64,000 bases of DNA. It comes from Halorhabdus sp. BNX81 (GTDB taxonomy: Archaea; Halobacteriota; Halobacteria; Halobacteriales; Haloarculaceae). Location: NCBI RefSeq assembly GCF_029229925.1, contig NZ_CP107254.1, positions 2,108,001-2,172,000 of the forward strand, in the 5' to 3' direction. The notes under the pieces are model-generated. The model saw only the letters and a program-made list of their open reading frames with translations. It had not been told where the DNA came from and made no database searches. Shown here piece by piece: positions 8,500-17,864 of this stretch (position 1 is its first letter; each line of letters starts with the position of its first letter). The position numbers were made by a program, and so were the translations under genes.

Positions 8500-10119
8500 T
8501 TATCCATTCTCAGAGTCGTCCACGTCGGTTGCGCCCCTGACTACGGCACCGTAGCCACCGCCACCCGGTGTCAAAACGGTCACGACGGTGCCGGCCCCAA
8601 CCTCGCGAGTGACCTTGGCCTCGACCGCCGCGCCGTCGATCAGGTTCCGACCGGTCGCCCCGTCACCGCCGCCCGCTCGGCCCGCCGGCGCGTGTCGCCG
8701 TCGCTCGGTCAGCAGCGACACCGTCGCCGCCGTCTCGACGCGGATCGACCGCCGGAGACCGTCACCGCCCGCGCACTCGCCCTCGCCGCCGCTCCCCCGC
8801 CGGATCGAGTACGCCTCGACCCGAAGGGGGTAGGCCGCTTCGAGGGCCTCGACGGGCGTGTTCTCCGTGTTGGTCATGCCGACCTGCACGCCGTCGGCCC
8901 CGTCGGCGTCGGCTGTCGCGCCCCCTCCCCCACCGATCGTCTCGTAGTAGGTGAAGGTGGGCGAGCCGATCACGAGGTTGTTCATCGTCCCCTGGCCCGC
9001 CGCCGGGACGCGCTCGGGGGCAGCCTCGCCGATGGCCGCAAAGACAACGTCCGCGACGCGCTGGCTCGTCTCGACGTTGCCGCCCACGACCGCCGCCGGC
9101 GGGTCTGGGTTCAACAGCGAGCCCGCCGGCGCACTGACCGAGACTGGATCGTAACAGCCCTGGTTCGGCGGGACGTCCGGGTCGGTCACACACCGGACGA
9201 CGAAGTAGACCGCGCTCTTCGCGACAGCGAGCGGCGCGTTGACGTTGCCCGCGACCTGCTCCGCGGTGCCGGCGAAGTCCACATCCAGCCGTTCGCCGTC
9301 GATCGTCACGGTCACCTCGATCGGGATGTCCGCGTCGGTGATCCCGTCCCCCTCGAGGACGTCGCTCGCCCCGTAGCGGCCGTCCGGCAGGGCCGCGATC
9401 TCGCGCTCGACGCGCTCGCGTGAGTACTCGATGACGGCGTCGAAAGCGTCCCTGAGTCGGTCGCCATGCTCGGCGAGCAGGTCGCCGATCCGTTCGGCAC
9501 CGCGGTCGTTGGCCGCCCGCTGGGCGCGCAGGTCCGCCCGGCGCTCGTCGGGATTGCGGACGTTCGCGAGCAGCAGGTCCTCGACCTCCGCCCGCAGATC
9601 CCCGCGCGCCACGAGGCGCGTCGGGGGGATCACCAGTCCCTCCTGATAGACGTCCCGCGCGCCGGCGGGCATGCTGCCGGGGGCCATCCCGCCCACGTCG
9701 GCGTGGTGGGCCCGGGAGGCGGCGTAGGCCACGATCTCGCCTCCGTCTCGCGGGCGCGGCCCGCTCGAACGCTCCGCGGCGTCGGCCCCCTCGCGGGTGA
9801 TCGGCGAGACCATCGTCACGTCCGGAAGGTGGGTCCCGCCGGTGTAGGGGTCGTTCAAGACGAACACGTCGCCGGGGTCGGGATCGCGCTCGCGGACTGC
9901 GTCGACGGCGTCGGGCATCGCCCCGAGGTGGACCGGGATGTGCTCGGCCTGGGCGAGCAGGCGACCGTCGGCGTCGAAGACCGCCGTCGAGCAGTCCCGG
10001 CGCTCGGCGATGTTCGGCGAATAGGCCCCGCGGATCAGGACGTCGCCCATCTCCTCGGCGACGCCCGCAAGCTGGTTGCGGACGATCTCGAGTTCGATCG
10101 CGTCGAGTCGTTCGCTCAC
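8500..10119 (-). CDS. hyuB: Hydantoinase B / 5-oxoprolinase family protein (HyuB)
   Basis: A 539-residue protein of the hydantoinase_B family, the partner of HyuA in ATP-dependent opening of hydantoins, 5-oxoproline or similar cyclic amides. Supporting blocks: [20 protein letters not shown] near the N-terminus, [20 protein letters not shown], the glycine-rich [10 protein letters not shown], and a C-terminal GGGGYG. The start is GTG and overlaps hyuA by 4 bp (GTGA), so the two are co-translated. The real substrate cannot be told from sequence. Confidence 0.9.
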   Translation of the reverse strand: MSERLDAIELEIVRNQLAGVAEEMGDVLIRGAYSPNIAERRDCSTAVFDADGRLLAQAEHIPVHLGAMPDAVDAVRERDPDPGDVFVLNDPYTGGTHLPDVTMVSPITREGADAAERSSGPRPRDGGEIVAYAASRAHHADVGGMAPGSMPAGARDVYQEGLVIPPTRLVARGDLRAEVEDLLLANVRNPDERRADLRAQRAANDRGAERIGDLLAEHGDRLRDAFDAVIEYSRERVEREIAALPDGRYGASDVLEGDGITDADIPIEVTVTIDGERLDVDFAGTAEQVAGNVNAPLAVAKSAVYFVVRCVTDPDVPPNQGCYDPVSVSAPAGSLLNPDPPAAVVGGNVETSQRVADVVFAAIGEAAPERVPAAGQGTMNNLVIGSPTFTYYETIGGGGGATADADGADGVQVGMTNTENTPVEALEAAYPLRVEAYSIRRGSGGEGECAGGDGLRRSIRVETAATVSLLTERRRHAPAGRAGGGDGATGRNLIDGAAVEAKVTREVGAGTVVTVLTPGGGGYGAVVRGATDVDDSENG

Positions 10120-12110
10120 GCCGACCCACCTCCATCGAGGACGAGCGTCCCACGATCGTCCACCGAGCCCGTCCAGCCCGGCGGTACGACGACCGTGCTC
10201 TCGCCACCCGCGACGACGGCCGGTCCATCCACGGACGCACCGGCGGAAAGCCCCTCGCGATCATACACCCGCGTCTCCCGATAGCGACCCTCGAAGGAAA
10301 CCCGCCGCGTCGTCCGGTGTGGATCGTCAGTGCCCGCGCTCGACAGCGGCGGCTCCTCTCCAGGGATGGTCGCAGTCGTCCGGAGGGTGACGAGTTCGAC
10401 CGGCTCGTCGGGGAGTCGATAGCCCCGGACGCGCTTGTGGGCGGCGTGGAAGCGATCCCGCATCGCCGTCGGATCGAACGGGTCTGTCGCGGGGACAGTC
10501 ACCTCGTAGCTCTGGCCGGCGTACCGGAGGTCGGCCTCGCGCTCGATCGTCGCGCGGTCGGGGTCGCTCGCGTCCCCGAGAACGCTCGCCTCGAGGTCAT
10601 CGTAGCGCGCTTCGATCGTCGCCACGTCGGCCGCCGCAAGCCGGGTCCGGTGGGTGCGGGCGGCGTCGTGGGTCTCGTCGGCGGCGAGCAGCCCGTACGC
10701 CGAGAGGACGCCGCTGGCCCCCGGGACGATGACGCGCTCGATCCCGAGGCGATCGGCCAGCGCGGCGGCGTGCATCGGTCCCGCACCGCCGAAGGCGACG
10801 AGCGAGAACGATCGGGGGTCCTGGCCGCGCTCGACCGTCACCGACCGGATCGTCCGCGTCATCGTCGCGTTCGCGACGCGGTAGATCCCCCGGGCCGCCG
10901 CCACCGGCCCGTCCAGGTCGGCCTCGCTTGCGAGATCGGCCAGCGCCGCCTCCGCGGCGTCGGCGTCGAGGTCAAGAGCGCCCAGCGATTCCCCGCCGAG
11001 ATAGCCCAGCTGGAGCGCGGCGTCCGTGACCGTCGGCTCGGTCCCGCCGCGGCCGTAGCAGGCCGGGCCGGGCTCGGCACCCGCAGAGCGGGGACCGACC
11101 CGGAGCGCCCCGCCCGCGTCCACCCAGCCGACGCTGCCGCCGCCGGCCCCGACCGTCTCGACGTCGACCATCGGCACGCCGACCGGGCGCTCGGCGATCG
11201 TCGCGTCGGTGGTTCTGGCCGCCGTGCCGTCGGTCACCAGGCCCACGTCCGCGGAGGTCCCGCCCATGTCGAAGGTGACCAGCCGATCGGCGTCCGCGAC
11301 GGTCGACGCGCCGACGACGCCCGCCGCCGGGCCCGACAAAAGCGTCGTCACCGCGTGCTCGCGGACGGTCGCCGCCGGGGCGATCCCGCCGTTGGATTGC
11401 ATGACCCGCGGAGCGGGCAGTCCCCGCTCGCGTGCCCGCTCGGTCAGCCGACCCATGTACGCGTCGATGACCGGCGTCACATAGGCGTCCGCGACAGTCG
11501 TGGCGGTCCGCTCGTACTCCCGGAACGTCCCGAGCACCTCGTGACTCGTCGAGACCGACCACTCGCCCGCCGCTTCCAGGGCGTCGGCGACCGCCCGCTC
11601 GTTCTCGGGATGGGCGTAGGCGTGCAGGAGAGAGACCGCCACGCTCTGGACGTCTTCGGGGATCGAATCGGCGAGTGCCCGGACGGCGTCGGGATCGACC
11701 GCGCGCTCGACGCCCTCGGGCGTGGTACGCTCGTCGATCTCGAAGCGTCGGGCAGGCGGGACCAACGGCTCTGGCCTGCTCGCATCGAGGTCGTACGGCG
11801 CGGGCCGATCCTGGCGGCCGATCGCGAGGACGTCCGCGAACCCCTCGGTCGTGACCAGCGCCGTCGTCGCTCCCGCCCCCTCGAGCATCGCGTTGACCGC
11901 CGCCGTCGTCGCGTGGCGGAACCGATCGACGGCCGCGACGTCGATCCCGGCCGATTCACACGCCGTTTCGATCCCCGCGAGGACACCTTCGCTCTGCTCG
12001 CCCGTCGTCGGGACCTTGGCCGTCATGAGCGTCCCGTCGGCGATCAGTACAACGTCGGTGAACGTCCCCCCGACGTCGACGCCCAGCCAGGTCACCTCGC
12101 CCGCGTTCAT
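10116..12110 (-). CDS. hyuA: Hydantoinase A / 5-oxoprolinase family protein (HyuA)
   Basis: A 664-residue ATP-binding subunit of the hydantoinase/oxoprolinase family, with an actin-like ATPase fold. The N-terminus has the phosphate-binding motif GVDVGGTFTDVVLI; further marks are VTFDMGGTSADVGLV, ETVGAGGGSVGWVDAGGALR and AFGGAGPMHAAALADRLG. The frame is open upstream to 12374, but the family begins just before GVDVGGTF, so ATG 12110 (MNAGEVTWLG) is chosen. It lies directly upstream of hyuB and 37 bp after the ThiR-like gene on the same strand. Confidence 0.9.
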   Translation of the reverse strand: MNAGEVTWLGVDVGGTFTDVVLIADGTLMTAKVPTTGEQSEGVLAGIETACESAGIDVAAVDRFRHATTAAVNAMLEGAGATTALVTTEGFADVLAIGRQDRPAPYDLDASRPEPLVPPARRFEIDERTTPEGVERAVDPDAVRALADSIPEDVQSVAVSLLHAYAHPENERAVADALEAAGEWSVSTSHEVLGTFREYERTATTVADAYVTPVIDAYMGRLTERARERGLPAPRVMQSNGGIAPAATVREHAVTTLLSGPAAGVVGASTVADADRLVTFDMGGTSADVGLVTDGTAARTTDATIAERPVGVPMVDVETVGAGGGSVGWVDAGGALRVGPRSAGAEPGPACYGRGGTEPTVTDAALQLGYLGGESLGALDLDADAAEAALADLASEADLDGPVAAARGIYRVANATMTRTIRSVTVERGQDPRSFSLVAFGGAGPMHAAALADRLGIERVIVPGASGVLSAYGLLAADETHDAARTHRTRLAAADVATIEARYDDLEASVLGDASDPDRATIEREADLRYAGQSYEVTVPATDPFDPTAMRDRFHAAHKRVRGYRLPDEPVELVTLRTTATIPGEEPPLSSAGTDDPHRTTRRVSFEGRYRETRVYDREGLSAGASVDGPAVVAGGESTVVVPPGWTGSVDDRGTLVLDGGGSA

Positions 12111-12147
12111 GGCTCCAGGTCGGGGCAGCGACGGGGTAAACCCTCGG

Positions 12148-13071
12148 TCACGACCCGTCCTCGGCGTCGGCCACCAGCTCGATGGCCAGCCGGGTCGCCG
12201 CGACGGCGTCAGTGCCGAAGACGTAAGTGATCGGCTCGATCCCGAACGCCCCCTCGTGGTAGATGACCGGTGGAACCGCTCCTCGTTCGCGGAATGCGCT
12301 TTCGAGGCGCTCCGGGCGGTCGTCGTAGCCGGCGTCGAACGCGAGGGGGTCGATCCCGCGATCGCGGGCAGCATCGAGAACGGCCTCGTCAGTCGAGAGA
12401 TTCAGGGCTGCCCGGACCGAAGCGTCGACACTGTTGGCTGCCAGGATCGTCCGGGCGACGTGCTCCGAGCCCCCGAACTCCGGGTTCGCGGGCACGTCGA
12501 TCCGGCCGCGCATCGCATGGACCCGACCCGGGACGGCCGCCACGTCGAGTTCGTCGTCAGGCTCGGGCAGCGCCATCCCGACGTTCGTCCCGACGTTGGG
12601 GACGTACCCGACCATCACACTTGCATCGGCCAGGAGTCGCGTCGCCTTCCGGACGGCCGAGAGGACGGCCCGCTCGTCGGCGACCGACTCGTCGTAACCG
12701 CGCACGCAGAGATCACATCCGAGTCCCGCAAGCGCAGGGACCTCTTCCTCGTGGATCTCACAGATCGGTCCGCGATCCTCGAACGCCCGGATTACCGCGA
12801 GCAACTCCCCGAGCGCCTCGTAGGCATCCATCGACTCCTCGGTGAATCCAGTCGCAATACGGTCGACCGCGGACTGCATGCGCGGCTCCTCGCTGAATCG
12901 CTTCTCAGTCGTAACCTCGCCGCCGACGTACTTGCTGACCGCCGCCTGCGTGACCCCGAGGTGGTCGGCGATCTCCTGTTGAGTGAGGCCGCGATCGGCC
13001 AGTTCTGTGGCAAGCATCGCCCGGGCCGTCGGGAGAAACCGATCGACGACGATCTCGCTCGGCAATCGCAT
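12148..13071 (-). CDS. thiR: HTH-ThiN transcriptional regulator (ThiR-like)
   Basis: A 307-residue protein: an N-terminal HTH (about residues 20-50, LTQQEIADHLGVTQAAVSKY), a middle region with paired cysteines (PICEIHE and GCDLCVRGYD), and a C-terminal ThiN-type thiamine-phosphate synthase domain (NVGTNVGMALPEP through PVIYHEGAFGIEPITYVFG). HTH-ThiN fusions (ThiR) are known in archaea as thiamine-pathway repressors. The longer frame (to 13152) is rejected because MRLPSEIVVDRFLP is the conserved N-terminus and a TATA-like box sits 25-30 bp before it. No thi gene is in the window, so targets lie elsewhere. Confidence 0.83.
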   Translation of the reverse strand: MRLPSEIVVDRFLPTARAMLATELADRGLTQQEIADHLGVTQAAVSKYVGGEVTTEKRFSEEPRMQSAVDRIATGFTEESMDAYEALGELLAVIRAFEDRGPICEIHEEEVPALAGLGCDLCVRGYDESVADERAVLSAVRKATRLLADASVMVGYVPNVGTNVGMALPEPDDELDVAAVPGRVHAMRGRIDVPANPEFGGSEHVARTILAANSVDASVRAALNLSTDEAVLDAARDRGIDPLAFDAGYDDRPERLESAFRERGAVPPVIYHEGAFGIEPITYVFGTDAVAATRLAIELVADAEDGS

Positions 13072-13093
13072 GCCCGGGGTTTCGATATCCCCC

Positions 13094-13103
13094 GATATAA
13101 GCG
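13094..13103 (-). promoter_or_regulatory. TATA box of the ThiR-like gene
   Basis: On the minus strand CGCTTATATC lies about 25-30 bp before the ATG at 13071. That spacing puts the transcription start at or next to the start codon, so the mRNA is probably leaderless, as is common in haloarchaea. Confidence 0.5.
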
Positions 13104-13236
13104 ACCGCCTTGCGAGTCTCGTGTGCACACTCGGCATGGTACGCGAACCCATCCCTTCTGTATCGCAACATACAATTCATATCTGCGTTATAACACGTCA
13201 CGCTACCGGCCAATTGGACAAAGATTTGTTAGAAAC

Positions 13237-14232
13237 TCACCAGCGATGGTGAACGTCGTCGGAGACGAACTCCTCGTAGATGTCTCGAACCGCGCCGTGG
13301 GTCTCGTGGCTCAGCGGTTCCATCTCGGCGGCTGCGACGTTGTCCCGGATGTGTTCGGGCGAAGTCGAGCCCGGGATCACCGTGGAGACGGCGTCGTGAT
13401 CGAGGATCCACCGCAGCGCCATCTGGGCCAGGGTCATGTTCTCGGGGACGTGCTTTTCGACAGCCTCGACAGCATCGAGGCCCCGCTCGAAGGGCAGGCC
13501 CGCGAACGTCTCGCCGCGGTCGAAAGCTTCGCCCTCGCGGTTGAAGTTCCGGTGGTCGTTCTCGGGGAACTCGGTCTCGCGGTCGATCGCTCCGGTCAAC
13601 AGCCCCGACGCCAGGGGGACGCGGACGATCACGCCCACGTTCCGGCGCTTGGCTTCCTCGAAGAACAGTTCCGCAGGGCGCTGGCGGAACATGTTGAAGA
13701 TGATCTGGACGGTCTCGACGCCCGGGTACTCGATGGCTTTCAGCGCCTGTTCGACTTTCTCGACGCTGACGCCGTAGTGAGCGATCTTCCCGCGCGCTTT
13801 GAGGTCGTCCAGCGCGTCGAAGACATCAGGTTGGTAGTAGACCTCGTTGGGCGGACAGTGCAACTGGAGTAGATCCAGCGTCTCCGTGCCGAGGTTCTCG
13901 CGGCTTCGATCGACGAACCGCTCGAGGTTCTCGGCGTTGTACCCCTCGGCAGTGTGGGGATCGAGACGCCGACCGGCTTTCGTCGCGACCACGACGTTCT
14001 CGCGGTCGTAGTCAGATTCGTCCAGAACGGCCCCGATGTGTTGCTCGCTCGTTCCATCGCCGTAAACGTCAGCCGTGTCGAGGAAATCGACGCCCGAATC
14101 GAGGGCTGTCCGGACGACCTCGCGGCCGGCCTCGTCCTCGACATCACCCCAGGCCGCGCCACCGATGTTCCAGGTGCCGAGTCCGATCTCCGTGACCTCG
14201 TAGCCGGTCTGGCCGAGTGGTCTCGTCTGCAT
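13237..14232 (-). CDS. Aldo/keto reductase
   Basis: A 331-residue NAD(P)H-dependent oxidoreductase of the aldo/keto reductase superfamily (TIM barrel). The catalytic tetrad can be placed: Asp and Tyr in FLDTADVYGDGTSEQHIG, Lys in VVVATKAGRR and His in LLQLHCPPNEV. The coenzyme-binding end is seen as STVIPGSTSPEHIRDNV. The substrate is unknown; relatives reduce aldehydes or sugars. It is probably monocistronic, between the ThiR gene and a small zinc ribbon on the same strand. Confidence 0.92.
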   Translation of the reverse strand: MQTRPLGQTGYEVTEIGLGTWNIGGAAWGDVEDEAGREVVRTALDSGVDFLDTADVYGDGTSEQHIGAVLDESDYDRENVVVATKAGRRLDPHTAEGYNAENLERFVDRSRENLGTETLDLLQLHCPPNEVYYQPDVFDALDDLKARGKIAHYGVSVEKVEQALKAIEYPGVETVQIIFNMFRQRPAELFFEEAKRRNVGVIVRVPLASGLLTGAIDRETEFPENDHRNFNREGEAFDRGETFAGLPFERGLDAVEAVEKHVPENMTLAQMALRWILDHDAVSTVIPGSTSPEHIRDNVAAAEMEPLSHETHGAVRDIYEEFVSDDVHHRW

Positions 14233-14352
14233 AGTTCGAGGCGATGTTGGGTCTCAGCCCACTTGTAGCGACCGCTCCAGGTCGCCCGCGTCTGATCGGA
14301 CAAACCGCTAGAAACCACACACTCGGCCGGCAACTGTCGAGAACGACCCGCC

Positions 14353-14502
14353 TCAGGCCTCGACCCACTTCACGTGACGAACGTCGTAACTCCCACATTC
14401 CGGGCACGCGTGGTACTGGACTGAAAACCGCGTCTCACAGGACAGACAGATGTAGGGATCGACGGCTGCCTGCTCCTCCCGATCCCTGCTGAAGACACCC
14501 AT
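14353..14502 (-). CDS. Small zinc-ribbon protein
   Basis: A 49-residue protein starting MGVFSRDREEQ. It carries two CxxC knuckles, ICLSCETRF and ACPECGSYDV, 15-20 residues apart, which together would bind one zinc ion, and it ends VRHVKWVEA. Such mini zinc ribbons are common in haloarchaea; roles are mostly unknown. The upstream extension to 14652 lacks the codon pattern of the core, so the ATG at 14502 is chosen. Confidence 0.75.
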   Translation of the reverse strand: MGVFSRDREEQAAVDPYICLSCETRFSVQYHACPECGSYDVRHVKWVEA

Positions 14503-15172
14503 TGGGACCACGGCTAATCTAGCGTGACCGGCCACCAAAAAACGATGCGATCGTTCATCCGGGTGGATCACCACTCCGTCTGTCGGTCGGGCCGCGGCGG
14601 CCAACCGGCTACTCACCCCCGGTATATATTGGATCAAATGGTCATATATCAAATGATATTTTTCGCTGAATTGGAGAGACAGGTCCCTCCCTGTGGTCCG
14701 TCAGAGCCGCGAGGATCGGCCCGGATCGCCGACGGTGTCGCGCTCGACCAGCCACAATCGGGCAACCGACACCACAGCGTGTCAATACGTCCCAGATAGC
14801 AAGCCTTGGGTCGGTGATCGGTGGGGAGAGTGGAAAAGAGACAAAGCAACAGTCGATGGCCGGAGTTATTACCAGATTACTCAGAAACGACGTGGCGCTC
14901 TCGCCGGCGATCGCCCCGATGACCTGCAACTCAGTGACGAGCAGGAACCGTCCGCCGCTCGTGCACACATCGCCGTAAGTCAGGAATTCTTCGGTGAGAC
15001 AACACTTCTCATATTTAAATCCCGGCCGAGTTTCCGGCCAGATCACGCCGGACGCCCACCCCGACCAGCTCGGCAGCCGCGAACTGTGCACACGCTCACG
15101 AGCAACTCGTGTGCATATCGAGAGGAGCGTATTTCTCTACGTGTGAACCCTGGGGGTTCCCCGGAGAGAAGA
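14503..15172. other. Intergenic region at the left edge of the island
   Basis: About 670 bp with no gene I can support. Base composition falls at about 14,630-14,660 (repeated TCAAATG and ATATATC). A TATA-like ATATTTAAAT is at about 15,011-15,020. A 7-bp stem (GCACACG ... CGTGTGC, about 15,085-15,115) lies between it and the next gene. The open frames here show no family resemblance. Confidence 0.5.
15011..15020 (+). promoter_or_regulatory. Possible TATA box upstream of the pentapeptide/channel gene
   Basis: ATATTTAAAT stands out in a GC-rich stretch. If used, it would give a leader of about 130 nt containing a GCACACG/CGTGTGC stem-loop before the ATG at 15173. Confidence 0.35.
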
Positions 15173-17071
15173 ATGACTAAATTGGACCCAAAAGTCATTG
15201 GTGCTCTATACAAAAAATCGATCATGAATACCGAACGATGTAGACATGTTGTCACACCGAGCGATGTGGGCTCAAATATGCAGGAAGAAAATTTTTGGGA
15301 ATATTACGGAATAGGAACCTGTTGGAGGGAAACCTGGGAAAATGGAAAATGCATCTGGCATGCTGACGAACAAGATAAACCCTCAAACGAAATTATCGAA
15401 AGACAACTCGCCGAATGGAATGATGAAAACCCCCTTTCTGACTCAGATTTAGAGCCATGGGAAGATCTTGACGGTGCTATTCTCGATAGCGTGATTTTTG
15501 ATCGTAAACCAAATTTTTCAAAGTGTTCTCTCCAATTCAGTTCTTTTGATTCGGTAAAGTGCGAAGGTATTGATCTAAGAGAAGCAATATTACTTGGATC
15601 AGATTTCACAAATTCTTACCTCCAAGGTGCGAGACTCGAAGAAGCCAATATGAGAAAAACGAAATTTGAGAATGCATATCTTGGAAGTGCAAGCCTAGAA
15701 AATGCTAATATTGAACATTCGAACTTCAAGAGTGGGATTTTTGCGAATTCTCTGTTCAGTAACGCACGCCTCACAAACACCACGTTTGATGATTCAAACC
15801 TCCAAAATGCTAAACTAAACCACACTATGGCAACCAAAACAAGTTTTAAAAAATCCAATTTGACAGGGGTAGAGCTTGTTGATGGAGTATTTAGAGAAGG
15901 GGATTTTGAGAAGGCTGTATTAAGGGATGCAGATGCTTCAAAATCTGATTTGCGGTTTACAACTTTTGAACAAGCTAATCTTCGAGATGCCAACCTTAAT
16001 GAGGCAAATCTATTCCGTTCGAACCTCAAGAATGCGAAACTTCCCTTTGCATCTTTAGAAAGAGCCCTACTTCGGCGAGCTAACCTCAATGAAGCGAATC
16101 TGTCTGATGCTAAGTTGGTTGATGCGAGTGCTAATGACAGCGATCTAGAAAACGCGAATCTCTCTGAGTCCACTCTCAAAAATTCGTCTTTCACAGATGC
16201 TTCTCTCAAAAAGACTAATATCAATTTGGCAGAGCTAGATGATGCTAACTTCCAAAGAGCAGACCTTGAGCAATCAGACTTGTCGATGTCTTCTTGTTCT
16301 GGTACAAATTTCGAAAGTTCAAATCTCAATTACGTAGATGCGGATGGGACAAACTTTACTGATGCTCGACTATACAAAGCTCGCTTACAAGACATATACA
16401 TAACTGGCTCTACCGACTTTGGGGATCGATGTTTCTACGATAAAGAGGCCGGACCGATAGAATACCATTCAAGTTTATATAAGAGATTAATCAACTCATT
16501 CAATCGTTTCCGATATTGGATGAAGATCACTCCTAATAAGACGGAAGAGCCTGTTGAAGATCTCTCCCGGGCCCAACATATCTATCGGATATATGAAAGG
16601 CTACATCGAGAAAACTCTCTAATTGACGGAATCTCCTCAAACTTTGTCAAAGCGAAATACGCTCAGCAACGTCTCAAACTAGCAAAGAATCAATGGCTTG
16701 GCTGGCTAGATCTATCTGCCCGTCGTTGGACCATGCAATATGGGGAGAGTCCTTGGCGAATAATTGGTACTTCCTTATTCATTATAGGACTGTTTGCTTT
16801 ACTGTACCCTCTTTCAGGTGGAGTCATAACATCAGGAGATGGTATAGCCCATGAGATTATATCTCCATTTGATATATCATTGTATGATGCCCCAGTTGGG
16901 GGTTGGCTCTTAAGTGTATATTTCAGTACAGTCACATTCACCACTTTAGGATTTGGAGATGTGAGTCCAAACGGAGCCTTAGCTCAAACACTTGCGGCAG
17001 CTGAGTCCTTCATGGGAGCGATCTTGCTTGCGTTATTCGTCGCAGTTGTCGCCAGACGGAAAATGCGCTGA
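15173..17071 (+). CDS. Pentapeptide-repeat protein fused to a two-helix ion channel domain
   Basis: A 632-residue protein in an AT-rich gene. The N-terminus has scattered Cys/Trp (ERCRH, GTCWRETWENGKC). About residues 95-420 are pentapeptide repeats of the A(N/D)Lxx kind (SFENANLEN, DANLNEANLFRSNLKNAKL), expected to form a right-handed beta-helix. After a charged linker, two C-terminal membrane helices flank a pore loop with TFTTLGFGDVSP, a potassium-channel-like selectivity filter. Family knowledge predicts a 2-TM cation channel with a large soluble domain, probably cytoplasmic. The frame is open to 14693, but composition changes just before ATG 15173; ATG 15224 is another option. Foreign base composition and the island setting suggest transfer. 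Confidence 0.85.
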   Translation: MTKLDPKVIGALYKKSIMNTERCRHVVTPSDVGSNMQEENFWEYYGIGTCWRETWENGKCIWHADEQDKPSNEIIERQLAEWNDENPLSDSDLEPWEDLDGAILDSVIFDRKPNFSKCSLQFSSFDSVKCEGIDLREAILLGSDFTNSYLQGARLEEANMRKTKFENAYLGSASLENANIEHSNFKSGIFANSLFSNARLTNTTFDDSNLQNAKLNHTMATKTSFKKSNLTGVELVDGVFREGDFEKAVLRDADASKSDLRFTTFEQANLRDANLNEANLFRSNLKNAKLPFASLERALLRRANLNEANLSDAKLVDASANDSDLENANLSESTLKNSSFTDASLKKTNINLAELDDANFQRADLEQSDLSMSSCSGTNFESSNLNYVDADGTNFTDARLYKARLQDIYITGSTDFGDRCFYDKEAGPIEYHSSLYKRLINSFNRFRYWMKITPNKTEEPVEDLSRAQHIYRIYERLHRENSLIDGISSNFVKAKYAQQRLKLAKNQWLGWLDLSARRWTMQYGESPWRIIGTSLFIIGLFALLYPLSGGVITSGDGIAHEIISPFDISLYDAPVGGWLLSVYFSTVTFTTLGFGDVSPNGALAQTLAAAESFMGAILLALFVAVVARRKMR

Positions 17072-17178
17072 ATCCAGATCAATTTTTGAGAAGGCATCAA
17101 GACTAAATAAATATAAAAATATAATATAGAAAAGGATTGTAGCATCCAACAGACTGGATAAATGTCGTGGACAAGATA

Positions 17179-17382
17179 ATGGGACTCAGTAAAAGACGGC
17201 AGGGCGATCGTGCTTTGTCCATGACCATGACCCCCCAGGTGTACGAAGGGATGGACGTGTATGACCGAGCGGGAGGAGACGATATATATGACGCACGTGC
17301 CGATCGAGTCCGTGAGTGGCGGCGCAGTGAGTATCGAAACCTGCTCGATGCCCCGGTCCCAGACGAGCGCGTAACCGCGTGA
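17179..17382 (+). CDS. Small hypothetical protein
   Basis: A 67-residue, charged, possible product (MGLSKRRQGDR ... DAPVPDERVTA). The second half is helical-looking and acidic/basic (DIYDARADRVREWRRSEYRNLL). A strong AT-rich promoter-like run (about 17,104-17,135) precedes it. No family is recognised; size and composition would fit a small DNA-binding or antitoxin protein, but nothing proves it. It lies in the island downstream of the channel gene. Confidence 0.4.
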   Translation: MGLSKRRQGDRALSMTMTPQVYEGMDVYDRAGGDDIYDARADRVREWRRSEYRNLLDAPVPDERVTA

Positions 17383-17479
17383 GGGCGCAGTACCGCGCCC
17401 GTCCCCGCCGCCGCGTACCCCCGTCGTGCAGGATATATCTATACAACAAGAGGCGTTCAACGAGGGTTATCCCAGTCTC

Positions 17480-17830
17480 TAATCTCGGCCGGGGTGGGTC
17501 GTCGACGTGATCCTAGTCAACTGGTAGAATTTTTCGCGCGACCCGCAAGGGGTGCGTTTCGGCTCGATTTGCGCAACCGCCTGCGGTGTGTTTTAGAGAA
17601 GTGGCCTTAGCCACACCCCTAAGCGAGAACCGAACCCCTGGGGTGGTGTTCTCGCGGCGGTGATCGTCCCGATCTCCCGACCGGCGCACTCGAGGAAGTC
17701 AACTCAGGTTGTGCTCCACAGCTGGGTAAGCACAATCTGAGTTGCATAACTCCCCGAAAAGAGGAACGAACGCGAGCGTCGCCACTACCCGCGGACCGGG
17801 ACTTTCCCGGCCCGCGAGAGCTACCTACTA
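17480..17830 (+). ncRNA. Highly structured non-coding region (candidate RNA, possibly a transposon right-end RNA)
   Basis: No open frame is credible here, but strong inverted repeats are packed together: GTGG/CCAC at 17,601-17,614, GCGAGAAC/GTTCTCGC at 17,623-17,655, a 16-bp stem CAACTCAGGTTGTGCT with one wobble at 17,700-17,744, and a GC stem at about 17,790-17,818. The run ending GAGGAAGTCA at 17,692-17,701 recalls the right ends of IS200/IS605-type elements, whose ends encode tnpB guide RNAs, but no tnpB remains. Strand and identity are uncertain. Confidence 0.3.
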
Positions 17831-17864
17831 CCCTGGGGTGAGCCAGCGCCAGGCGTCACCGCGG

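Noticed and set aside
14642-15091. A 149-residue minus-strand frame at the island edge
   Set aside because: It has no family resemblance, mixed composition and no promoter-like sequence before it.
17480-17830. RNase P RNA or SRP RNA
   Set aside because: GAGGAAGTC recalls RNase P, but the matching ACAGAA-type core and closing helix are missing, and the SRP core motifs are also absent.
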